Below, piece by piece: positions 1 to 7,120 of a stretch of 11,558 nt of DNA. Numbering within the stretch: the stretch's first letter is position 1; every line of letters starts with the position of its first letter. A model generated the notes under the pieces. It did not search any database, was not told the DNA's origin, and worked only from the letters and a program-made list of their open reading frames with translations. The translations under genes were made by a program, and so were the position numbers. Origin of the DNA: Saccoglossus kowalevskii (lineage: Eukaryota > Hemichordata > Enteropneusta > Harrimaniidae); contig NW_003134341.1 in the NCBI RefSeq assembly GCF_000003605.2, forward strand, positions 535,976 to 547,533, written 5' to 3'.

Positions 1-295
1 TTCTTAAAAATTCCGAAATGGAAAGCTGAAAAGTAAATTATCATGCAAGTTACATAATTATTATGCATGTATATAAACCCAAAACTATGTACTAAGTTTC
101 AACAAAATCTAATAACTGGTTCTTCAGATATCTGTGAAACAGACAGACAAACACACGCACACACAGGTACAGACACACCAACTGCAAAGACTCCCATTTT
201 GTGCTGTGCACACGGGAGTAAAAGATGGCCATAATGAACAAGAAATTGAGAATTGTCACAGTGGTAACATCAGTCTCAATTACTGGCAAACTTAC
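1..295 (-). other. SLC19-like intron or alternative 3' coding extension
   Basis: Immediately past the 295/296 donor the frame stays open for 67 more codons, to a stop at 94-92, with a hydrophobic stretch [13 protein letters not shown]. It may be an intron-retention C-terminus or chance in AT-rich DNA. A consensus acceptor TTACTTTTCAG (AG at 27-26, minus strand) would start an exon at base 25, but its phase-0 translation (LSISEFLR) does not resemble TM12. A CA-rich tract lies at about 141-180. Confidence 0.35.
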
Positions 296-437
296 TTGCA
301 CATCAGCAGGCAGATTTAATCCATGTTTGTCAACAACAATAAGAGTCAACAAACTTTGTAAAGCCAAGGCAACAAATGAATTACATCCAAATACAAGGGC
401 ATAGCGCTCGGTGGTTAGATGACTTGCAATCTGAAAT
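296..437 (-). CDS. SLC19A2/3-like: SLC19-like exon c: end of TM10 and TM11
   Basis: The acceptor is GATTTCTCAG and the donor GTAAGT follows CAA at 296. The 142 bases complete Thr438 and encode residues 439-485, starting [17 protein letters not shown] and ending GLNLPADVQ. The Leu-Pro motif just before the splice corresponds to the loop ahead of TM12 in SLC19 proteins. The donor is a strong consensus in phase 0, so a further exon encoding TM12 and the C-terminal tail is expected. It is either left of the window or not recognisable within bases 1-295. Confidence 0.88.
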
Positions 438-2816
438 CTGAGAAATCAATAATAATAATAATATTTGATTTGGATTTTTTTCAACTACATAATGATATTT
501 AGTGAGGCTGTAAGGTCGATTGGTTTAGATCTCTTCAACAACAGAATGACATTAGTGTAAGGTCAATTGGTTTGGATTTCAACAACTTCAGAGTGTCATT
601 AGTGAGGCTTGTGAAGCAAAAACCATTTTGTTAGTCATTTTGGTCCATGAAGCAACAAAGTGGCAATACGGTTGGAACATTTGGCCCATGAAGCAGTAAG
701 CAGCAATTGGTTAAAACCTTTGACTCATAAAGCAACAACGGCAATTTATTACACCTAATTTTAATTCTCTCATCACACCTAAGTAGCTTGCATTTTGAAT
801 TTTGTTATATAAATAATTGTCATTTGCCATATATTTTCTATTTCTATTTTCTGTTCATTAATACACATTGCACATAATAATTATGACATACATATGACAA
901 ATAATGAGCTGAAATGACATAAAGCACGTTCACTCACGTTGCTATAGTGATAAGCAGCTGGTACGAAGATCTGAATAAGATGTAGAATGCATAGGATAAC
1001 CATATGTTTGATGAAAACCCCATAGCACACAAAATAACAGCATCCAGCGTAGACACAATTCCAAGTGTTAATTCACCAAAAATTGTCCAGTTAAACTTTA
1101 TGAAGGCAAGAATGAAGGTTGCAAAGGCACCTATAATTTGAACACACTTGAGATTTAAAATAAATGGTAAATTTAGTTTGATTGATGTTTAATGTAACAA
1201 GTACAGTTGTACAACCTGTATATCTATATATATATACCCCGGTATAGTAAAATATGTGCCTTAATTTTCATTACAGCATATACACAAAAACAGTTCTGGC
1301 AATCTTAAGAACCAGATATATAGTAAAAAAAATAAGCTATTTGCATATTTATAAATTGAAGTCAACTCTTAATTTGTTTCGAAAATATTTATGAAGAGAT
1401 TTAGCCAATAGAAAATTGTATCAATTTCATAAAAATCATTTGCATCAAAATGATGGTCACATTAACACCAGGACAAACACAATATGATCATAGCAAATTT
1501 GTGGCTATTACACAATATTTTGACAGATTTAGATAAAGCAAATTTCCATCTACCAGTACATTGCCCAAGGTATCGCCAAGTCAAATGGTTTAGCAGTTTT
1601 AGAGAAGAATCTTTATAAGCAAGTTCCCCTTCCACAAAACCCTTATATTTTAGTACACATCAAACATTTTTTCCCACACTGTGTATATACCAGTACCTGA
1701 TAATGTTGAAACAGCATCAACTGCACCGTTATAAATACGAGAATCATCACTTGTGGATGGCTCAATTAAATCCCATAAATTCTGTACATAGTTACCAATT
1801 TGAAAGTAACCACATGTTGCAAATGCCCACCATAGAGACCATTTAAGCAAATGACTTGAGGAATAACATGACTTAAAATCAGTCAACAGAGATTGGAAGT
1901 TACCCTTGCAGGATGTGCACTGAACTTTAATTATTCTTCTTTTCCTCTTTGGAGATTGATTTTCAATGTTATCATCAGCATATGTGTTTGTTCTTATTAC
2001 AAGATCCTCTTGCGAAGATTGTGTTGAGTCCCAAATACTCCCATAATCATCTTGCACACAGTTTGTATCTGAATTTTGATGAATATATAGTTCACCCTCG
2101 GTTGAAGTAATATCCTCATTAGCCATCACATCTTTAAATTCATCTTTTGCTGCAGTGTTTTCGTCAGACTTCTGACATTGTGGTGGGGGTGGAAGTGAGA
2201 CATGATGAGAATCAATTCCAGAAACAGAGTCTCTGTGAAAATACACACTCTTCTTGGTTGGGGGCAGAAAGATGGAAATCACAAAAGCAACACAGAGACT
2301 TACGAAAGAGATCACATTTAAAAGGAAATATGTTGTTGTAATGTGCGAAGACACAAGAATTTGCCCGAGCACTCCAGCCGTAAAATCTCCTGTCAATATA
2401 GCAGTTCGTGTATAGCTAGTTACTTTCCGATATTGTTGAGGTGAAACTATCGCATATATATAAGAATAGTAAGCAATCTCTGTCGCTGTGGCAAGTCCAT
2501 AAAAGAACTGCATTAAAAGCATTGCCTGAAGTCCATTTCCCCAGATGAGTAACGACCATGTAGCTAAATATGTTAGAACCTCCACTATGATAACTGGTTT
2601 ATACCGCAGAAAATCCGTCAAAAGAAATACAAACACTAGAGCAAAAAGGTAGGAATATGTCCAAATGGGATATATTTCATTGTCAACTTCTTCAGCCGTC
2701 AAATTCTTATAATTTCGTAAGTATGGTGTAAGAAATGGTTCAGAAGGCCGCATTTCTTTAAAGAAACCATACAAACATAACAATACTGTTGCCAACACCC
2801 ACGACTCATTAGCCAT
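296..2816 (-). CDS. SLC19A2/3-like: SLC19-family thiamine transporter-like gene, 3' end missing
   Basis: Three exons (1697-2816, 938-1130, 296-437) join with intact frame (splice phases 1, 2, 0) into 485 residues. SLC19 carriers are plasma-membrane 12-helix major-facilitator-type transporters for thiamine (SLC19A2/A3) or reduced folate (SLC19A1). Visible family signatures are [11 protein letters not shown] (23-33), PIWTYSY (50-56), TDFLRYKPV (68-75), [13 protein letters not shown] (109-121), WSLWWAFAT (326-334), IYNGAVDA (361-368), [10 protein letters not shown] (428-437) and ERYALVFG (448-455). The acidic residues Glu26 and Glu113 and Trp53 fit the thiamine subfamily; in folate carriers the position of Glu113 is basic (recalled family knowledge). 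Hydrophobic segments are about 6-19, 51-70, 72-92, 97-123, 137-156, 162-184, 326-348, 361-384, 390-412, 415-442 and 449-473; the twelfth is missing. Asn38-Leu-Thr is a likely glycosylation site in the first outer loop. SLC19A2-like versus A3-like cannot be separated here. Confidence 0.94.
465..614. repeat. Degenerate tandem repeat, about 48-base period, three copies
   Basis: Three successive copies share the order GGTTTGGAT, TTCAACAAC, AATGACATTAGTG and TAAGGTC-ATT. Copy boundaries are near 465, 518 and 566. The second and third are the clearest (TAAGGTCGATTGGTTTAGAT against TAAGGTCAATTGGTTTGGAT); the first is shortened and diverged. The array lies inside a SLC19-like intron. Confidence 0.65.
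610..752. repeat. Second degenerate tandem repeat, about 40-base period
   Basis: Units built on CCATGAAGCAACAAAG-GGCAAT recur at about 641, 682 and 722 (CCATGAAGCA, CCATGAAGCA, TCATAAAGCA), each followed by a GGCAAT or GCAATTGG core. A weaker fourth copy (GTGAAGCAAAAACC) begins near 611. It directly follows the 48-base array, and AATTGGTT appears in both, so the two may share an origin. Confidence 0.55.
938..1130 (-). CDS. SLC19A2/3-like: SLC19-like exon b: rest of TM8 to TM10
   Basis: This 193-base exon is shorter than a typical ORF cut-off and was found by translating between splice sites. The acceptor reads AATTATAG, followed by GT completing Gly374; the donor is GTGAGT after GCA-AC. It encodes residues 375-437 and the first two bases of Thr438. 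The peptide begins [14 protein letters not shown] and ends [10 protein letters not shown], which aligns with the SLC19 segment spanning the end of TM8 through TM10. The frame is intact on both sides and no stop interrupts it. Confidence 0.9.
1131..1696 (-). other. Intron between SLC19-like exons a and b
   Basis: A 566-base GT-AG intron. It contains a (TA)6 run at 1225-1236 followed by CCCCGGTATAG, and otherwise AT-rich sequence without a recognisable exon or element. Confidence 0.8.
1697..2816 (-). CDS. SLC19A2/3-like: SLC19-like exon a: start codon, TM1-6, cytosolic loop, TM7 and start of TM8
   Basis: The open frame runs back to a GTG at 2852, but the first ATG is at 2816, in a good context (A at -3, G at +4, gaagATGG), and it places the usual short N-terminus before TM1. 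I therefore start there, at MANESW. The exon encodes residues 1-373 plus the first base of Gly374 and ends at a GTACTG donor (1696-1695, minus strand). The hydrophilic loop between TM6 and TM7 (about 185-325) is long. It carries a proline run (209-212), many Asp/Glu/Ser residues, a basic cluster KRKRR (290-294) and a C-x2-C pair (300/303). A weak acceptor-like TATCAG lies just before AAGAAG-ATG (AG at 2824-2823), so an upstream 5'UTR exon is possible. Confidence 0.92.
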
Positions 2817-3116
2817 CTTCTTCTGATAAAATATGTTGATTACTTTACGCACATACCACTTTCAAAGATGCCTAAATGCGAACAAAGAAAATGTACACTA
2901 CAGTGAAGGGCATAAAACTGTGGTCATTAAAATTTTTTTAATAAATGTACATTTTTATAAATCAAAGTGGATCTTAGAATTCAAAGTGACCAATCCAGAA
3001 ATAGTATTGTGAAATGGTTGTTAGTTATAGTTAATATTAACGAATAATTCAATATTATCCAATCAGCAAGTGCTTTACTTCAAATATATGGGTGGTCGCA
3101 TTTGCTATGACACATG

Positions 3117-3180
3117 AAGGCATGAGGGACACTATAGACGTAAACACTCTTTAGCCAATCACTATTGAATTTTAATCCTT
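3117..3180 (+). repeat. CCAAT-containing dispersed repeat, copy A
   Basis: This copy shows AAGGCATGAG, a spacer, then TAGCCAATCACTATT and TTTTAAT, the same order as copy B near 3807-3866. Copy A has about 15 extra bases between the two blocks. Confidence 0.45.
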
Positions 3181-3409
3181 ATAAATATACTTATAAATAA
3201 TGATAAACCTAACTGCTTTTATTTGAAATCAGTCACATTCAAATTAAAACAAATGGATACATCAGACAGAAATTACAAAGTAACTGTACATGCTCATACA
3301 ATATGTATATGTTTGACTTTATAATATTTGGGTTTATAAATAGTTTATTGAATACATGTTTTTTTGACTTTGAAGTGTTTCTCTGGCTTTAAACAATTTT
3401 TTTAAAATT

Positions 3410-3446
3410 TTTACATCATTCAATTAAAAATGCTGTGATTGGCTAT
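3410..3446 (-). repeat. CCAAT-containing dispersed repeat, inverted copy C
   Basis: Read on the minus strand this gives TAGCCAATCACAGCATTTTT then AATTGAATGATG. It matches copies A and B in the CCAAT block and copy B in the following TTTTAATTTGAATGAA block. Confidence 0.4.
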
Positions 3447-3806
3447 GAGATTGACTGAAAGTACACCATGGTAGTGACTTTAGATATTCTGTGAAACTTG
3501 TATACTCAACAGTCTACTTGAATGGCTAGAGTTTTTGACGGTGTTGCAACTGATGTTTTTAGCCAATTGCATTATTTAATAGATGAATAATTTGTATGAT
3601 TTCTGTACTATCATTAGTGATATTGCAAAGTCTACTATGGCAAAGTAAATATATATATTATGGACACTCATTTTGAATTGCCCATGAATGTGGTTTAACT
3701 GTAAATATCAAATTTGAACACAACAGTGACATTAAATTCAACCACTATTTTGAGTTTCTAAATGTTTTAATAAAATGTAAAAATTAAAAAGGCAGGAAGC
3801 TGCTAA

Positions 3807-3866
3807 AAGGCATGAGTGTAGCTCCTGAGCCAATCACTATTATTTTTTTTTAATTTGAATGAAAGC
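3807..3866 (+). repeat. CCAAT-containing dispersed repeat, copy B
   Basis: AAGGCATGAG, a short spacer, then GAGCCAATCACTATT, a T-run and TTTGAATGAA. Blocks are shared with copies A (3117-3180) and C (3410-3446, inverted). A looser relative, TAGCCAATTGCATTATTTAA, lies at 3560-3579. Confidence 0.45.
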
Positions 3867-4339
3867 CGGTGTTCATAAATACGAGCGTACATTTAGAAGC
3901 AAAGTCTGGGTTTTGCGCTCTGTATAAAAATATAAACTGTGCATGGTGATATATGATAATTTTTTACCAATACCAAAACATTTCCCTTATTTTTATAAAT
4001 ATTGTTTATAAATTTGAATGGCAGCTAAATTAACCAGCCAGATTATATGGAGGTCTCTTGCCTATTATTAAGGGTTCACAATTTAATGAAGGGGAGGGGT
4101 CGAATATTTTCTTGACAAGTATTCTATTCACATATGCCAAACATTTTTTTCTATTAACATTACACTGAAATTTGCTTACTTTATGCAGCCATCATTTTTT
4201 CTCAACAATACATAACATTTTTGTTCTCAACCGCCTCCATGCATTTTTTATGTCTATTTACATTTCCAAGATTGACGACCAAGCAAATACATATTTCCAT
4301 ATTGTATGAGTAGGAAATATGAATTCTAGGGTATATTAA

Positions 4340-5010
4340 GTCCCTAAATGTTAATAGTTCGAGGAAACGTTTACGAAGAAATGAACCTTACAAACTTTGT
4401 TTATGTTCCACTGGCTGCCATTTTGTTTCGCAGTGCATCTTGGTATTGATGAGCGTTTTCTCTCTGGTTTTCATCCGGGTACTTATTTTCCACAAAGCCC
4501 GCCAACGAGCTAATTCTTTACCGTTTTTTGGTGATATTCACTGAAATTGTCAGGTAGGTTGTTTGATATATGTGCTAAATAACCCCTCAAATGAATGCTG
4601 AATGTCTGGTTACAGTTGTAGGCACTTTTCTAGTTGGAGAAAAGGAATAACTTGTCGTTTGTTTGTTCGTATGTGTGTGCGTAAAAACTTCTCTCCCAGG
4701 TTTTGTATGATTGACGACGAGCGTGTTTCGTTATGCTATAATGTCACTGCCCCATTCAGCAATATTATGCCGAGTTTGCTTTCTGTCCCCTCTGAATTAT
4801 GTGTAGTGTTTTTGTTTTTTTATTGTCTCATGTTTTATTTCGTCAATATGTGTCGACGAAACGATTGAGTGTCCGGCATCGTACGTGTCATGTATCATGG
4901 ACGTTTCAGTGTCGTCAATATTCGCCATTTCGTGCCACTAGCATCACATGGCTTCGTGTGCACAAAAAAAACACGACCTAATACACATGGAATTGGTAGC
5001 TATCGATGAA
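4340..5010 (+). promoter_or_regulatory. CpG-enriched candidate promoter / 5' region of the zinc-finger gene
   Basis: CG dinucleotides are frequent here, with 13 in 4801-4980 against none in 3301-3480. Such local enrichment typically marks unmethylated promoters in animals with germline methylation. At 4414-4424 the minus strand reads AAAATGGCAGC, close to the YY1 consensus AAGATGGCGGC, which often sits near transcription starts. The segment lies upstream of a zinc-finger gene that needs a 5'UTR exon, and on the 5' side of the divergent SLC19-like gene. No TATA box is evident. The boundaries are approximate, and enrichment fades gradually to about 5.25 kb. Confidence 0.5.
4426..4553 (+). other. 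Possible non-coding first exon of the zinc-finger gene
   Basis: The coding exon at 7121 starts just after a splice acceptor with a stop immediately upstream of its ATG, so an upstream untranslated exon must exist. The best donor in the CpG-rich segment is CAG|GTAGGT, with the exon ending at 4553. The left boundary is a guess placed just after the YY1-like motif. This is inference only. Confidence 0.3.
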
Positions 5011-5830
5011 CAAGTCTGCCATTTTTGTCAAAGTGTGCTAAATTCTCTTGTTATTCTCCCATGATTCAGTACAGAATGATTACATTCAAAGTATTTTATG
5101 AAATGAATTTGCTTAACACGACACGCCCTATTAAGTTGCTATGTAGACCACTATTGCTGCAGTCATCATTTTTCGTCCGTGCTGCAGTTTACTATTTTGA
5201 TATATGGCAGCTCAGCTTGTCGATGCTTAACTGCAGCAAGTCGTTTAATGCATGATAATGGTCAAGAAAAGATGAATCTGAATGAAAATCAAGTGATTTT
5301 TGTCATTAAAAAAATGTTATAATACAAGAGTTTTTGCATCAATCCTATTTTTTTAAGTGTATATTAGAGTTGAGTGCATGCATTTTATCCAGGCATATTA
5401 ATTTGTATTACATGCGCAACTGTAGACAGTTCTTCTTGTCTAAATGTTTTTCTCATGTTCTAATATGTGTTTGCGAAATGCCAAAGGCATTTCAAACGAG
5501 GACTGTAAAGGCTGAGGGTCCTGTCTTTCTATTAATTATATATGCATTTTGATGACGTAGTGAAATTTGCATGTGAGAGTTTTTCATTGGAAGTTTTTCA
5601 AGAATGTCATGCATGTGCTTGTTTATTTGATTGTCCTGTCTCGTTTCTTCACACTCGTGCAGTGAACAAAGTTGCGGCTCCTGTTGTCTGATGCTTCAGC
5701 TGTCTTACTTCTGTTAACTTGTACTGCGCAACTCCGAAAACAAGGTCGATGGTGTATGGTTCAGCCTCATTCTGGTTTGATCACCTGATACAATGCCCAT
5801 TCAAGTAATCCATCAGACTATCATGTGACG

Positions 5831-6071
5831 GTTGATTCAGCCCAAATCAAATTCGTTCCACAAATTGAATTCAGATTTATTCCTCCGATTCAGGTTAGTC
5901 CGATACGAACTAATCCAATACGGGCAAATGGTCTGAGATCCAATCATGGTCACACATTCATTGTGCGTATAACAGCATCCCGAATACTGAATCCCAGTCG
6001 TTTATTGCATCACACTTTGCAATACGTTAATCCGTCAATGTGAATTGGGACGAATTGACTGTGAATCAAAC
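5831..6071. repeat. Imperfect inverted repeat flanking about 185 bases
   Basis: The left arm (5831-5860) has TTGATTCA then TCAAATTCGTTCCA. The right arm (6046-6071), read on the minus strand, has TTGATTCA then TCAATTCGTCCCA, with a slightly different spacer. It could be the ends of a small non-autonomous DNA transposon, or chance in a stretch rich in GATT and AATTC words. I saw no clear target-site duplication. Confidence 0.3.
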
Positions 6072-6499
6072 TGATATTCATTTAACAAGCACATACACAT
6101 GTAGTCACATGTATTTACCAATGAGAGATGCTCAACTGATATTGGATATATTCACTGGGTTTAATTTTAGCAGATTTCATGTTGCAGGGTGTTTTGATGT
6201 TGCATATTTCTTATGTTTTAAAGGAAATAATTCGTAGGTAAAATTTGCATGCATTATTGTATTAACTGTATGATAAAATAAAACTTAGAAAATAATTGAA
6301 CCCTGTACGTAGTTTGCAACAGTGTTTAAGATCAATATTGGGTTTGCAGAGCAGAGTCTTGACTTTAGGTGAATTAAGCTACAAAATAACATGAAAAAGC
6401 CTTCATTCTCATCCAAATAAACCACAAAATTAATATCAAGGCATATCTTTTTTTTTCTGTTATTATTTTATTTTGTTTTGTTTTTTCATCCTTACTTCA

Positions 6500-6560
6500 T
6501 TGTAATTTAACTCAAGATTCTATAAAGGATACGATATCAATAAAGTTTATTATTATTACG
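6500..6560 (+). mobile_element. Possible 3' tail of a non-LTR retrotransposon
   Basis: AATAAAGTTTATTATTATTA at 6539-6558, preceded by TATAAAGGATACGATATC, looks like the polyadenylation-signal plus short (ATT)n tail typical of some invertebrate LINE or SINE 3' ends. No reverse-transcriptase coding sequence is visible upstream, so any copy is a short 5'-truncated remnant. It could equally be a chance AT-rich match. Confidence 0.3.
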
Positions 6561-7120
6561 AAAAAAGGGATTGAATGATTTCCCTAACATAATTGGTCAT
6601 TTATGAACTATTTTTGAACTATTTGTTGTGTTGCGAGTTGTATTCCTATTTTGCAAATACTTTATCCATCACTCTCGCTTAAATTCATATTAGTGGTTAC
6701 CACCATCCATACTTCAGTCTGTCTGCCCACCTGGTGTAATATCAGGAGCACTATGGTAGTGAGACATTCAAACAGTGTCCATAGTCTAAAAACTCAAAAA
6801 TAGTGTTACAGTATTGGCTGACTGTTTTTAACTCTTCTCTTCTAGCAACAAGTACTCTAGGCTAAGATGATCAATGGCTCAACATTATTGGCATGTACAC
6901 CCCTGATCATTTACATGTACTTTTTCCCCAATTTGGAATTACATTACTCTAAGCCAACTATACCCACTTTCAATGAATACCATGTACACCCCTCCCTCCA
7001 CAAATCGTTTAAACTAATCAGAATAAAGATGCTGGGGGACCTGTCATGTTCAATGCCATCTTGTTAAATTTTGAGATGCATTTTGTGTAAATGACTTCAA
7101 TGTACCGTCTTACTCCCCAG

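Larger units (their letters stand above)
438..937 (-). other. Intron between SLC19-like exons b and c, carrying repeats
   Basis: A 500-base GT-AG intron of the minus-strand gene. It holds an (AAT)5 tract at 448-462, two short degenerate tandem arrays (annotated separately) and AT-rich unique sequence from about 755 to 937. I see no additional coding exon in it. Confidence 0.8.
2853..4339. other. Intergenic region between two divergent genes
   Basis: AT-rich, CpG-poor sequence with no credible coding frame; 3301-3480, for example, contains no CG dinucleotide. It holds repeated CCAAT-containing units (annotated separately), several TTTATAAATA-type AT motifs (near 3179, 3331 and 4005) and a TATAAAAATA at 3923-3932. 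The promoter and any 5'UTR exon of the SLC19-like gene should lie here or in the adjoining CpG-rich segment. No start site can be fixed. Confidence 0.7.
4554..7120 (+). other. Presumed 5'UTR intron of the zinc-finger gene
   Basis: A run of about 2.5 kb whose short open frames lack recognisable protein features. It ends in a good acceptor, TCTTACTCCCCAG, at 7120. A second pyrimidine-rich acceptor, AACTCTTCTCTTCTAG, ends at 6845 and could start a longer or alternative 5'UTR exon. The first 450 bases are CpG-rich. A weak inverted repeat (5831-6071) and a possible retroelement tail (about 6500-6560) are listed separately. The rest is unremarkable AT-rich sequence. Confidence 0.45.

Noticed and set aside
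141-180. CA-rich tract as a CRISPR-like or satellite array
   Set aside because: It is a short imperfect dinucleotide-type simple repeat, common in animal introns.
2817-2852. Twelve-residue N-terminal extension of the SLC19-like frame
   Set aside because: It begins with GTG, not ATG, and a stop lies just upstream. The ATG at 2816 has a good context and gives the expected short N-terminus.
4602-5552. Short plus-strand open frames of 60-88 codons
   Set aside because: They have no recognisable motif, lie in a presumed intron, overlap each other in different frames and have low-complexity Phe/Cys/Ser composition, as expected from T-rich DNA.
5825-6237. Two plus-strand frames (72 and 65 codons), one with repeated PIR-N words
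   Set aside because: The repetition follows the DNA words around the inverted repeat. There are no splice or domain signals.
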